NCBI RefSeq assembly: GCF_021130785.1
Contig: NC_060210.1
Coordinates: 182,930,001-182,994,000, forward strand
Source of the DNA: Homalodisca vitripennis
Taxonomy: Eukaryota; Arthropoda; Insecta; Hemiptera; Cicadellidae
Direction: 5' to 3'
DNA length: 64,000 nt
Below, piece by piece: positions 48,059 to 61,002 of this stretch. Numbering within the stretch: position 1 is the first letter of the stretch; every line of letters starts with the position of its first letter. The notes below the pieces were generated by a model. That model did no database searches. It saw only the letters and a program-made list of their open reading frames with translations, and was not told the origin of the DNA. Both the position numbers and the translations under genes were made by a program.

Positions 48059-48965
48059 TAAAAGGTGTCCTTGGTACATGATTTAACATATGCGCTGAGT
48101 AAGTTGCCTACGTCTCTACGCAACTCCGCGCCGTGTGATGCAGATATATAATCTCCGGGGATTGTATAGGCCTCTACTGAAGACTACATTATGTATATGC
48201 CTGCAGGAACACGAGTCCTGTCCACTATGAATGTTACATTATTTAATGTTTCTCTAATAACAGGCACCAAAATGAAGCTCACTGCAGTGGTTGGTGTATA
48301 CTAATAAATGTATAGTAGCTGTTGTCAGTAATTTGTATCTGAATTGCAACAATCACAAATATCATGGTACTCTTGAATGATTTAATACTGATAACATATG
48401 AGATTAGTGGATATTATAACCTTTAAACAATACTTTATACGTTAACTTTGTATTCGATCTATATACTACACGGTGAATCCTAATAGGTGAATTAAATAGG
48501 ATAAAAATGTATCGACACGATTGAGCTGTTAATATAGTAAAAGCTAATCATAAATTTGAACATTCCATCTTAAAGAACGCGCATGATATCATATGAATAG
48601 AATTGATAAATACAATTTGTTGGGTAACTCTGAGTTATTATCTTTTATAATGCACAACCAATATTAATCATACAGATTTAAAGTTCTTACATTAAACCAG
48701 CATGCTTTATTTAAATAATAGGGTAAACATATTTTAATACATAAGAAACGAATGTATTTTCAAAGGAAACTGAAATAATGATAATGATATATTTCGACGT
48801 ACAATTAGTAATTTACCTGCTTTTGAATAATATTAGATGTAAAATATTTACCTTCTCTACTATTGCGATTGCATTAATTACGAACAATTTAATTCAATGT
48901 ACACTGTACCAATATTTACAACCATTCAAGTCTTATTTTAGAAATATAGAAATATATACAACAAT

Positions 48966-49160
48966 TTATACAAAGCAACGCCATCGGACAAACACCGACA
49001 CCAACGGAAGGAATCCTGGATTTATCGATACAACCCCATTATTCACCAAGCCACTGATTCGATGTATATGTTTGATTAAACCCAGCAACTCTGAGGAAAA
49101 AGGAGAATTTGTACCAATGGATTTCCTAATATAGTGCGTCTTTATATTTAATATCATTTT
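48966..49160 (-). repeat. Conserved single-copy core, right arm (inverted)
   Basis: Inverted counterpart of 41,160-41,365, with a same-length 63-codon frame on the minus strand (MILNIKTHYIRKSIG onward). The CCTTTTTCCTCAG string is retained. Substitutions and compensating small indels around residues 28-40 change the peptide while restoring the frame. Confidence 0.6.
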
Positions 49161-49449
49161 ATTGTACTTATGCGATAAAGTTAGTAGCTAATTAAATTAA
49201 ATTGCAATGACTAATTTACACTGATTTTTATATTGTATTGTTATATGCTTTTATAAAACTTATGAGTATCGTAAGAAAGTCTGAACATTTGGTAAATGTG
49301 TAAATGTTGTTTTATAACTCAAGCGACAACAGACAACTTTACTTAAAGGCATTAACTATGAATCAAAACATTTCATCAATTGCTAACAGCCTTTGGCGTA
49401 GGATTATGTGTACATTACTAATACTTATTCACTAGTTTATTCAATAAAT

Positions 49450-49965
49450 AATGACTACCCCTTATAAGCCCAAACATCTACTACGTGTTTTTTCATGCCC
49501 CAAGTTACAGATTATAATCTTGACTTAAGCCATTATGGTCAAACCGAAGCCTTTACATCACACTGATGATTGCTCGTATTGAAGTTCAGTTGCTGATTCA
49601 GTAACCAATGACTACCCCGTATAAGCCCTAACATGTCATGGATGACAGTATTTCATGAGCCAAGATACAGAAGATAATCTGGACTTAGTTCCATTAGTGT
49701 CGGACCGCCGCCTTTACATCACTCGGCTGATTACTTGTATTGGCGTTCAGTAGCTGATTCAGTAAGAAATGGCTACCCCGTATAAGCCCTAACATATCGT
49801 GTATGACAGTGTTTCATGAGAAAAGTTATAGAGATAATCTGGATATAGTTTCATTGGTTTCAAACAGAAGCTTTTACATCAAACTGCTAAGGATATTTGC
49901 CACAGGATAACTGTGCAGATTACTTATGCCGAAGTTCAGTAGCTTATGCAGTAAGTAATTATGAC
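49450..49965 (-). repeat. Tandem array, right arm (inverted partner of the 174 bp array)
   Basis: Landmarks CCCCTTATAAGCCC (49,458), CCCCGTATAAGCCC (49,615) and CCCCGTATAAGCCC (49,776) are the reverse complement of the left-arm landmark, here spaced 157 and 161 bp. The last unit retains GCCACAGGATAACTGTG and GTTCAGTAGCTTATGCAG. Units are more diverged and shorter than in the left arm, so the two arrays have evolved separately. Confidence 0.9.
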
Positions 49966-49979
49966 AGCTGATGTAGGGG

Positions 49980-50460
49980 TTCTATAAGTTATCCACAAAC
50001 ATTGCCTTGTCTCTCATGTTTGTTCCATTTAATCAGCTACAGAACACTTAGTAATCGTTATAATACAGCCATCCTAGTGACAGCTGGTGTATGGGTTCTA
50101 TTAGTTATCCACAAACAATGCCTTGTCTCTCATGTTTGTTCCGTTTAATCAGCTACAGAACACTTAGTAATCGTTATAATACAGCCATCCTAGTGACAGC
50201 GAGTGCAGGAAGTACATTAGTTATCCACAAACAATGCCTTGTCTCCAATGTTTGTTCCGTTTATTCAGCTACAGAACACTTAGTAATCGTTATAATACAG
50301 CCATCCTAGTGACAGCGAGTGCAGGAAGTACATTAGTTATCCACAAACAATGCCTTGTCTCCAATGTTTGTTCCGTTTATTCAGCTACAGAACACTTAGT
50401 AATCGTTATAATACAGCCATCCTAGTGACAGTGAGTGCAGGAAGTACATTAGTTATCAGT
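49980..50460 (+). repeat. Minisatellite, 116 bp variant (4 units)
   Basis: GCCTTGTCTC recurs at 50,004, 50,120, 50,236 and 50,352, an exact 116 bp period. Units contain TTTGTTCCGTTTA, CAGCTACAGAACACTTAG and TAATCGTTATAATACAGCC. The last two units are almost identical. This variant is a diverged relative of the 115 bp type that follows, and short frames of 63-72 codons through it are repeats, not genes. Confidence 0.96.
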
Positions 50461-52262
50461 AATGTAAAACAACGCCTTGTCTCTCACGGTTGTTACGTCT
50501 AATCAACTGTAGAGCTCTGAAACGTAGTTGTAATACAACTTCTAAGTAAGAGCGAGTATAGAGGTTCCATCAGTAATGTACAGACAATGCCTTGTCTTTC
50601 ACGTTTGTTACGTCTAATCAACTGCAGAGCTCTGAAACGTAGTTGTAATACAACTTCTAAGTAAGAGCGAGTATAGAGGTTCCATCAGTAATGTACAAAC
50701 AACGCCTTGTCTCTCACGGTTGTTACGTCTAATCAACTGTAGAGCTCTGAAACGTAGTTGTAATACAACTTCTAAGTAAGAGCGAGTGTAGAGGTTCCAT
50801 CAGTAATGTACAAAAAATGCCTTGTCTCCCACGGTTGTTACGTCTAATCAACTGTAGAGCTCTGAAACGTAGTTGTAATACAACTTCTAAGTAAGAGCGA
50901 GTGTAGAGGTTCCATCTGTAATGTACAAACAATGCCTTGTCTCTCACGGTTCTTACGTGTAACCAACTGTAGAGCTCTGAAACGTAGTTGTAATACACCT
51001 TCCAAGTAAAAGCGAGTGTAGAGTTTCCATTTGTAATGTACAAACAATGCCTTGTCTCCCACGGTTGTTACGTCTAATCAACTGTAGAGCACTGAAACGT
51101 CGTTGTAATACAACTTCTAAGTAAGAGCGAGTGTAGAGGTTCCATCAGTAATGTACAAACAATGCCTTGTCTCTCACGGTTGTTACGTCTAATCAACTGT
51201 AGAGCACTGAAACGTCGTTGTAATACAACTTCTAAGTAAGAGCGAGTGTAGAGGTTCCATCAGTAATGTACAAACAATGCCTTGTCTCTCACGGTTGTTA
51301 CGTCTAATCAACTGTAGAGCTCTGAAACGTAGTTGTAATACAACTTCTAAGTAAGAGCGAGTGTAGAGGTTCCATCAGTAATGTACAAACAATGCCTTGT
51401 CTCTCACGGTTGTCACGTCTAATCAACTGTAAAGCTCTGAAACGTAGTTGTAATACAACTTCTAAGTAAGAGCGAGTGTTCCATCAGTAATGTACAAACA
51501 CCGCCTTGTCTCTCACGGTTGTTACGTCTAATCAACTGTAGAGCTCTGAAACGTAGTTGTAATACAACTTCTAAGTAAGAGCGTGTGTAGAGGTTCCATC
51601 AGTAATGTACAAACAACGCCTTGTCTCTCACGGTTGTTACGTCTAATCAACTGTAGAGCTCTGAAACGTAGTTGTAATACAACTTCTAAGTAAGAGCGAG
51701 TATAGAGGTTCCATCAGTAATGTACAAACAATGCCTTGTCTCTCACGGTTGTTACGTCTAATCAACTGTAGAGCTCTGAAACGTAGTTGTAATACAACTT
51801 CTAAGTAAGAGCGTGTGTAGAGGTTCCATCAGTAATGTACAAACAATGCCTTGTCTCTCACGGTTCTTACGTGTAACCAACTGTAGAGCACTGAAACGTC
51901 GTTGTAATACACCTTCCAAGTAAAAGCGAGTGTAGAGTTTCCATTTGTAATGTACAAACAATGCCTTGTCTCCCACGGTTGTTACGTCTAATCAACTGTA
52001 GAGCACTGAAACGTCGTTGTAATACAACTTCTAAGTAAGAGCGAGTGTAGAGGTTCCATCAGTAATGTACAAACAATGCCTTGTCTCTCACGGTTGTTAC
52101 GTCTAATCAACTGTAGAGCACTGAAACGTCGTTGTAATACAACTTCTAAGTAAGAGCGAGTGTAGAGGTTCCATCAGTAATGTACAAACAATGCCTTGTC
52201 TCTCACGGTTGTTACGTCTAATCAACTGTAGAGCTCTGAAACGTAGTTGTAATACAACTTTA
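50461..52262 (+). repeat. Minisatellite, 115 bp variant (about 16 units)
   Basis: GCCTTGTCTC recurs at 50,474, 50,589, 50,704, 50,819, 50,934, 51,049, 51,164, 51,279, 51,394, 51,503, 51,618, 51,733, 51,848, 51,963, 52,078 and 52,193. The period is 115 bp except for one 109 bp unit with a 6 bp deletion. The unit contains GTTACGTCTAATCAACTG, GAAACGTAGTTGTAATACA and GGTTCCATCAGTAATGTAC. Variant units (TCTTACGTGTAACCAACTG at 50,934 and 51,848) recur 914 bp apart along with their neighbours, showing a higher-order repeat of eight units. The array ends abruptly at ACAACTT|TAATGTACG. Confidence 0.97.
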
Positions 52263-55200
52263 ATGTACGTCATCCTTTAATTAATTATAATGTGTAGGTA
52301 AATCCCCCTTTTCTTCAGCTTTATTTGTACAATTAAATGGTAATTAGTAGGCCTATGACTATAAAGATCTTTATATAGTTAAGTGAATTTGGTAAACGAG
52401 TAAATTACATTAACAGATGAAAACCGACATCATTGGTTACAATACTGTATTTGTATTTACGCACTTAGAGAAGACTACAAACTTGCAAAGTTCATTACCA
52501 AACAGATGTAATCTTATTTCATTGTCATAAAAAATGAAAAGGAAATAAATTTAGATTATGGATTCATATTTAATTCAAATCGTTTTACGTATGGTGTTTT
52601 GAAAATGATCAGTTTTTCAGTAACAATTTGTTCTATAGAAAAAGATATTAAAGCAACTCCATTACTAATATTACACGTTTTTTCACAAAATTTTGAGTAA
52701 GTAGTATTAAAATTCTTTTTTCACAAATTAGCTATTATAAATATTTCATTTATTTATTATCTCATGCTTTATTTAATGTTGAAAAAGTAAGTTCTGTTTG
52801 ACCAAAGGCCAATTTTACAGTAATGATTGGATTATCTAACAAATAAAATGTAATTAAATGAAATGGACAAGCAAATTCAATCTTATTTGAATGTAGGTAA
52901 TACTATTAAGTAGTTTATCTTAACTATTTATTTGTTAAAATAGAACAAATAAAATGTTTCTTATAACTGCACAACTTTTAAATGTCCTATACATAATTAT
53001 GTTCTCAAGAAATGTTAACTGTAAATTTTCAAACTTAAATCCTATTATACACTGAACAAGGCAAAGAACTAATTTTAAGTTTTATTGTGGTATTCTATAA
53101 TTAAACACAACGCTTGCTATTGTAAATGATAAATTTTTGTGGAACCTTTCACTTAAAATAAATAATGATTTTGACCTTTTACATATTTATACAGACTAAA
53201 ACCCCCCATTATTTAGTAATATCGAGGGTAAAAGGATATTATAACTCTATAGTACTAAAATATAGCCCTATCACACAGTATATATTTGTTACAGCTCAAC
53301 TTTATATAAAACACTGTATTACATTTTATTAAATGGAAGTTTTGTGAATTGGTTGAAAATTTGAACATTATAACTGACACCGTATTCCGACCAAAAGTAA
53401 GTAAGCATTGAGTTTATAAAAATCGAAGTCATTTTGTTGAGAGAATGACAACTTTATAGTTGGCTGGACTGACGGCGACTAAACTAATTCCATTTGTGGA
53501 CAGAGTAGTTACTGCTTGTAAGTCCAATGTTCCCGCCAACTTCCACAGGCCAAGAAAATAAGATCTCTATAACCCACTATAACAAAGAGTACCTTACTTA
53601 TAAAGCCAAGTGTTGCAATGACTAGTCAGTAAAATGTAAAGAAAATAGTAGAGAATATCAGTTCTGCTAAAGAAAGCAGCTTAACTATTTACTAAACACA
53701 TAAAATTGAAATTACAAACAACTGAGTGAAGCAGAAATGTTTAACTATGAGGACTGCAATGTGAACCTTTAAAGCACGTGTTCAAGGAGGCAGTAATCCG
53801 TTGCGCTTTACTGCAATAACACTGAGAGCTCAGCATCTGTGGTACACAAGACGTCACTGGTTATTTATAGTGTGATCTGTTCCACTTGGTAAACATTTCT
53901 CTTCGTTAGGGTTGTTTCTACATTTTACTATAAAGATCCGAAACGTAACATTAGACTAAAAGCCTGAGTTATTCACTTTCTTAATATTAATAACCGTAGG
54001 TATTAAATTTATTTCATTTTATAACAGATTTAATTTGTTCAATATTTTTACTCAACAAAATGCAATATATTTTTATTGAGTAAGATAGTTAACTAAAAAC
54101 GTTGCAACGATGTTATTTTTAGCTTATGAATTTCATATTTGACACACTAATTAATTCGATTCCATTACCTGTTCCAAAAGTGTGAAAACTTGTGGCTTGA
54201 TAGGGCAATTTGACTTAGTTTTAGTAGGCTATGGACAGTTAAATTCTAATTGAAAGGGGTTGGAATGATAGAATCAATATTCAAAATTTAATACAGTTAG
54301 TTAACTGTTTTGCCTCTTCATCATGTACTCTTTCATTAAACTTTAAAAGTATAGTGGGTTATCCACAAATGTTCCATAAACTTAGCTGTAATATTTGTCG
54401 CATTTTTATATAAAAATTTGATTTTTATATTGGTATATTAGATAAAATGAAATGTCGTGGTCTTTCTCAATTATCTATAAAACAGATACGTGAGCACATT
54501 TTGCCAAACCCCACTTCCCTACGTATTTTTTTCCAAAACATTCCACTGAAGACTAAGCAAGAGTACACAAAATGCTGGATCGTGGACAGCATTTCACCGT
54601 TTTATGGTAGGACCAAACACGATAGTATATTATTAAAAATCACGAATATTTGATTAGTAGCAATAAGAAACTGCAAGGAATGTTTTATAGCTCTAAACCC
54701 TGGTCTGTGATATAACCTAGTCTATGAGAACAAATACACCAACCTACGATAATTAGTAATCCAATCACTAGAGGAGCGGGAAGATTTCATTTATTGAATT
54801 TTGTCAATAGACGCGATATCTTGAGATCCTTTTGACTTGAGGTTTTATATTAAAAGTAACATAGATTATGATGATGATGGATGTCACAGTTTGAGTTCTG
54901 TATGAGCACTAGTAAATACTTTTAAATTGGTCTTATGGGCAACCAAGATAGCAACTCGAAAGTTTCCGAATAAATATATCTATATAAAAACTAAGTAAAG
55001 GATGAAGCGCTTAAAAAAATAACGTAACAAACGTAGCTTACCCATCGAGACAGCAAGGCGTATCCTAAAATATATAATTTGTATGATGAAAAATACGCAA
55101 GATTTAGTTCTAAGATGATTGCGTCATTACAATTAGAGTAAGGAATGCTTTATTTTACAAATCAAAGTTTGGACTAAAAACCCCTCCCTAACAATTAACT

Positions 55201-58200
55201 TGGGCTCTGTTAAAGGTGACTTCCGATCGAATAACAATTGGCGGGCTATTGGCAATTGGCAAGGACAGGATCGCTTAGCAGACATTTATCCAAGCAGTAG
55301 CCAAGCTTGACGTTGATCGATTACGTTACCTTACGATAACCAACGTACCCACTACACTGCGCCATTGGTTCCATTTGGCTTTTGGTTGCGTCATTAAAGT
55401 GTATGACTCAGTAGCCCTCAGTATGGCACAGTTTATCTTATGTGAGTCGTTGGAATGGAAAGAATTTCTTTTTTAAACGATTGTCTATCTCTATGCCTAT
55501 TTATTGTTTGCAGGATATCTTAGAATGAAATTATTCATAGCCTTGAAATTTTCCATGTAATCTCAGCGAAACATTTTACGTGACACATGGTGTGACGTAC
55601 GGATACCTTGCATTATAATTAGAGCATTGTAAAATTTGCTAAACCATTTCATTACATGGATTCAGGCTAAGACAACGATACAATTTATTTTTAATTTAAT
55701 TAACTATTTTTGTAAATTTAACTTATAGAAAACTATAAGCACATTGCAAACTCTAAAGAAAATTATTGTACATTTATATAAATTTATCTGCGAATTTACT
55801 TATTTTGGAATATTTAATTATGCTCTACGTAATGTAAATAAGTTATTTTCACAGCATTTAGTTATCATGTATACGTTTTTTTACGGATTTACAAAATTAC
55901 TAAGGTTAGTAGCGAGAGTATACCTATAATCACAGTCTACCATAACACTTCTGGGTACAGAGCTAATTATTATTGGTTAAAATATATGATGAGCTTTTAG
56001 TATATCATTTATATAGTTTCCTAAAAGTTCCCTTACAAACTACTGGTATTATGTATAAATAAACTTAAATATTTTGTATTTTCATAATTTATAATCTCGC
56101 TTTCAGACGAAACTACTACTGCATCACTGTTTGTGTAATTTTGTTTCGACATCGCAATAACTGAAAATATTAAATTAGAAAGGTTTTATTGAAGGGTAAA
56201 CTCTTACTGGCGCCAGTAAAAGTTAAGTAATATTATTTTATCAGTACAAACATAGAAGTACCATAAATAATAATCAAGCTAGACAAGGATGGAATATTAT
56301 TAATGAGTAAAATGAAATTGACATAATGTTACATTTAGAACTAATTCAAAATACTTTTTATGGAGTAACGCACTCTACTATTTATTTAAGAATCACCAAT
56401 TAAGAAGAAAGACTTGATGTATCATAATTTTTTGGAAAAAGTTAGCATTTCCTCTCAAAGGTAAAAAGTGCGATGTAATTGAAAATATTATTTTACTCAT
56501 ATAAGCTTTCGTTATGAAAACTTGATTCTACAAGAGTAATATCCCTTGTGACAATGTAGTTTTAGTTATTATTTAAACATTCTTTTAAAGTTTATTTAGC
56601 GTAAGAATATTCCTTTTTTATTTATTTCTAGAGCCATCAAAAACAATCATTATCATTAATCAATAAAACTATGTTCATTACTATATCTCGGGTTTTATAT
56701 AATTTTAACTGCCAGAGATTTGTAAGCTTATATTTGTTAGGTAATATAAATTACTGGTTTAATACATAAATAAAAAAAACAGAATTCATCCAACATGTAT
56801 TCATTATGTAATTGTATACATTGTAACCTGTTATAAATTAAAAAGTTTCCCGATTTATCAAAAATACATTCCATACCGTAAAATATTTTCATATATTATA
56901 GTAATTCCTTACATGATTTTAAAATAAGATTTTAACAACTTGCTGCTCCATGAATGTTTATATATTCCTTAAATTCATGTTTAATTTAAATTAGAGCACG
57001 TTCAATTTCTTATTTTTATTTGTTGAATTAAGTTCTGAATTATTATCAGAATAATATTAAACTAATGTTGTTGGCAGTTACGATTTTATAACTTTATAAC
57101 TCGGCTTTGAAAGTTTCTTATGTACTTTCATACAAACTGTGACAGACCCGGAGAAATATTGCCTGCAATAAGCAGTTCAATTTCACGCCAACTCAGACTG
57201 ATGTAAAGAGTAGAAGAATGGCGGTTTTTTTAATAACAAATGGGACAGTTCTATTATTCCGTCTATCTATGTTATATTTTACTGATAGTTACTATAGCTT
57301 AATCATATCCTTCAAAGAATTAAGTTTAGTTATAGAATAATAGATACTAAATGTTACTTCTCCATCAGTCCAACTTCTCAATCCCTGGATGTAATCATCC
57401 CAAGATCTGTAATATGTCACGTGTTTAATACATGATATCCATAGCAATCGTCCATTTTAAGCTCCCACCTATAGATTTTCCCCTACTAGCTGTTCAATTC
57501 TTATTTTTTAACAGCTGTAATCCCTAAAGCAAAAGTTATAGAAAACATTCAGCAGATCAGTTTGGAAACAGCGCAGAAAAGGTGAAGTTATAAGTTTGCT
57601 ACGAAACGATGTATGGAGAGTTTGGTCGCAAAGAGAGAGTTTTCAACGTCCAAAAATGGAGTATCTTTATATATCCTAGGACTTTTTTAAAATAGAAAGA
57701 TGTTGAAGATATTTCAATGTTGCAACATTAAAACTTCTACCAAAAGAACAGATAATGCTGTATCAATAATTATGATTTTCATAACAATATTAATAGACTT
57801 AATAATAAGGCTTTTAAGGGGTTATCCAAAACATCTATATGAAAAAATTAATGTATCTAAAACCATTTCAAAGTCATTAATCCTAATCATTTCAATTATT
57901 ACTCATTATTCCTGGTCTTCATATTATAAAAAATCTAAAGGTGGCTTTTCCGTTTTAGAATCTTCATTTGTGAATAGATTATCATTTTCTAAATTCTATA
58001 AATTATTCTTTAAGAAATACAATGTACAAAACAAATGTTAAAATTGTACATTAGTTAATTTTAGAATCAAGGCAACCACATATTGTCATATGATTCACGT
58101 TTTCTTCTTTTAAAATAAAGTTTATGTCAATGTAAAGATATGTAAATATTCTAAAAAAGCGACTGGTGCGTATTACACTCCATGTTCTTGTGAATCTGTC

Positions 58201-58846
58201 TAAATTAGTGAAACTAAGTGTTAATTATCCATGGTTATCGTAACCGAATTTCACACGACCAAAACAGTAACAGTAATTTTTCTTTCATAGAAATAATATT
58301 TCTTAATATATATTGCACTCTACAGATGAAGTAATCAATAAACAAAGAACAGTGCAAGTTTTTACCCAAGAATTTCCTAATAAATAGTTTTTGTAGTCTT
58401 TTAAACTTGAAAATTAATCCTGCTTTACACGAAAAAATCACCAGGTTCTGACAGAAACGTTTTGCAGCCCATCTGGCTCAGCAATATGCTGATAGTACAT
58501 TATTGCTGGTCGCGATCGTGCTCTGACCTGATCTCAACTAACCTCACTTACTACAGTTTGCTTTCTGTCCTTACCGTATGATTGACTATATCAAAATATT
58601 TAAATATTTAAACTTTGGAATAGTCATTTAACTAATTAAACAACCCAACTTCATCTTAATTGTAATACTATTTATGTTCTACGCAATCTCTGAGATAATG
58701 TTACATATTTTTTCAAATACAAATAATATAAATAAATTATATAATAATTGACACTTAACACTATTTTACATCAATTTATATTGACGCATCCATAGTAAAT
58801 ACGTCTTCCTGTACTTATTGTTGCAAATAATTACTTACAACAAAAT
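52263..58846. other. Right-arm sequence outside arrays; conserved islands, no gene called
   Basis: This is the bulk of the right arm. Islands clearly better conserved with the left arm than their surroundings are 53,455-53,600, 53,700-53,905, 55,240-55,440, 57,110-57,215 and 58,455-58,575. A 113-codon plus-strand frame at 57,700-58,041 is isoleucine/lysine-rich with membrane-like stretches. The homologous left-arm DNA (about 35,760-36,120) does not keep that frame, so I regard it as chance. Confidence 0.55.
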
Positions 58847-58869
58847 TCAAAATTCTCTACAAACGCGTG

Positions 58870-59474
58870 CAGTGTTGCATAAAAGTACACAGATTGCATC
58901 CAAAAAAATTGAGGAGCTATCGCTCATGGCAAACCATCTGCACCCTGATATTTTCATTATCTCTTAGCATGGATTTACACTCGAAAATGCTGCTTTGTTC
59001 AGAATTGACAGTTATCAGTTGGCAACGATATTTAATCGAACGCAATACAAAGAGGGAGGCATGACAACTTTTGTCAAATCAAAACTGGTATTCCAACCCT
59101 TCAGAGTTTACCACACCCGTGAGTTGGAATGTGAAGCGGAAGGTATACTACAAAAAATTTGTATACATTTTTATGAAAAAATTGTCTTATATAGATCCCC
59201 GAACGGATTCTGCATAACATTTTTTGAACAATTCGAATTCCTTCTAAATTTGTTACGTTCCAAGGGAATAAAATTAAGTATTAATGGTGGTTTCAACATT
59301 GATGTCTTAGACCACACCAACCGTCTAACCCAGCAGTTTCGTGATGTTCTCACTTATTTTGACTTAGTCTGGTCCGTGAGCACACCAACTCGAGTGACTG
59401 TCAGATCGAGTACAACCATCGATAAACTACTCTGCGTTACATCGCAAAAAACTACTCAAAACAACCAAATCTGA
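58870..59474 (+). pseudogene. LINE apurinic-type endonuclease remnant
   Basis: Reading from about 58,876 in the frame VLHKSTQIASKKIEELS, then NHLHPDIFIIS, an in-frame TAG (58,965-58,967), then GFTLENAALFRIDSYQLA and KEGGMTTFV. This is the usual layout of a LINE endonuclease. Downstream, INGGFNIDVLD corresponds to the conserved GDFNID box but with glycine in place of the first aspartate, and STPTRVTVRSSTTIDKLL corresponds to the C-terminal SxxxID region. The usual first blocks of the domain are missing. The premature stop and the altered GDFN box indicate an inactive enzyme. The domain would nick target DNA to prime reverse transcription. Confidence 0.85.
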
Positions 59475-59515
59475 AAATAAAAATTGACGGTAAATTAACA
59501 GACGACCCCTTTCTA

Positions 59516-60431
59516 GTGGCTATATTTTTGGTTGTGACTGTACCATGTACATCTTTTAGTTGCGATAGCCCTATCGAAAATCTTGTTGTGAGACCGGTCT
59601 CCTCCATGGTTCTGTTACCTGTGGGGGAGGTGGAGGTGCCAGTCATCTTGAGAGAACTCAAGCCGAAGAAGTCCACTGACATCAACGGAATGTCAGTGTC
59701 GCTGATCAAGCGTTGCTTCAAGCACATCTTGACACCACTTACTCAACTAATAAATCTGTCCTTCGCCTAAGAAGTTTTCCCTTCAGCTTTGAAGACAGCA
59801 CGAGTGGTTCTGATCTTTAAAAAGGGTGATCTTTGCATCGCAAGTAATCATCGTCCTGTTTCTATTCTTCCAGAGCAAAATGTTCGAAAAGGTTTTCATT
59901 AGAAGGTTTTTTTTGGTTTGAAATTCTTAACCTTAAGCAGTACGGATTCCGGAAAAAACAAATCGAATATTGATGCTGTTAAAAAACTCATTGACTGTGT
60001 TGTTGATGGCTTGAAGAGGCGAGAACAAGAGCTCAGCATATTTGTCGACCTTTCAAAGACCTTTGACTGTGTGCATCATGTGACATTGTTGCATCACTTA
60101 TGGGTATGTGGTGTCCGGGGTCAGCCGCAAAAATGGCTTTCGTCATACCTCAGTGGCGGAGAGCAGTGTGTACAGATCACGAACACCCTGTCATGCAAAG
60201 TAAAAATGCAGTACGGTGTTCCCCAGGGTTCAATTTTGGGGCCAATACTTTTTCTCATTTATGTCAACAGACTGGAGCGATCATATTGACAGAGTTTGCT
60301 CAAAGGTTGCCTCAAGCATTTATGTCTTACGCAATCTAGCAAAATTCTGCTCGTTGAAAACAGCCTACTTCGACATAGTACATCCAAATTTTACCTACGG
60401 TTTTAGACTATCGGGCAGCTGTTTTAAATAA
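59516..60431 (+). pseudogene. LINE reverse transcriptase remnant with deletion of motif C
   Basis: The segment starts with an RT-0-type region (LRELKPKKSTDINGMSVSLI), followed after a stop at 59,768 by FPSALKTARVVLIFKKGD and NHRPVSILPE. The frame then shifts. SNIDAVKKLIDCVVDGL leads to motif A (FVDLSKTFDCVHH) and motif B (GVPQGSILGPILFLIYVN). The expected FADD motif C does not follow. Instead the sequence jumps, with a frame change near 60,275, to the thumb-region string SDHIDRVCSKVASSIYVLRN and then LKTAYFDIVHPNFTYG. The catalytic aspartate pair of motif C is therefore deleted, and the enzyme could not copy RNA. At least two frameshifts and one stop accompany the deletion. Confidence 0.88.
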
Positions 60432-60813
60432 AAAATTTGACAGAGTACCTGTATTTAGAACACAAAAGAAAGCTGTTAGAATAATTTCTAAATTAAAACC
60501 CAGAGAAACGTTTAAAAAGTCCCTCCAGGGAGCTTGGATTTTTTTAACTTACCCATCCTCTATATTCTCGATGTCACTCTGTACTGCCGATTCAAATTTG
60601 AACTGGTTCAAGGCAGGGACATACACCAGTACGAGACCAGAGGTAGGAACAACTTCAGAAATGAACATCGTTATGTTCGAATACTTGCAATCGCAAGTGG
60701 GTGTCAAGATAATCAATAATCTCCCTAGAGATCTCAAACTAATTAATAAACTCAATCAATTCAAATCTCGATTAAGACATTTTTTTGTTGTCAAAGGCAT
60801 TTTACTCCGGTGA
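60432..60813 (+). pseudogene. LINE ORF2 C-terminal tail remnant
   Basis: RVPVFRTQKKAVRIISKLKP, then after a frame change [33 protein letters not shown], and after another change [20 protein letters not shown] and NQFKSRLRHFF. This order is characteristic of the region downstream of the polymerase in Jockey/CR1-type elements and is of unknown biochemical role. Three frames are used in under 400 bp, so it is clearly not translated intact. Confidence 0.85.
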
Positions 60814-61002
60814 TGGGCCGCTGGGATATCCTTTTGTGATATCCAAAACATGCTAAATATAATATATATTTAGGTTCACATAATAATTATTTGGAATTGA
60901 CTGTGCCTATTATAACGAAAGATAGGTTTAGTTTATAAAATTTTTAATCAATAATATGAAATGACGCTTGCAATACAAGTTTTGTTAACTGATTTACTGT
61001 AA

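Larger units (their letters stand above)
41821..48479. other. Spacer between the palindrome arms; no gene recognised
   Basis: About 6.7 kb of AT-rich DNA without inverted homology across the centre. It holds repeat X copies 4 and 5 and a (TG)n tract, described separately. Open frames up to 103 codons (46,998-47,309, plus) lack motifs and supporting structure. I saw nothing else that can be named. Confidence 0.6.

Noticed and set aside
50729..51976. Overlapping 72-104 codon minus-strand ORFs with repeated peptide strings
   Set aside because: They are translations of the 115 bp minisatellite. The unit length is not a multiple of three, so frames change from unit to unit.
50461..52262. CRISPR-like array
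   Set aside because: Units are contiguous 115 bp repeats without unique spacers, in an evidently eukaryotic context.
50461..52262. Hammerhead ribozyme in each 115 bp unit, suggested by CTGTAGAGCTCTGAAAC
   Set aside because: The required CTGANGA string is altered (CTGTAGA lacks the core adenine), and the enclosed stem is only a self-complementary GAGCTC with no loop.
57700..58041. 113-codon ORF with membrane-like stretches in the right arm
   Set aside because: The homologous left-arm sequence does not keep this frame; isoleucine/lysine-rich frames are common in AT-rich DNA.
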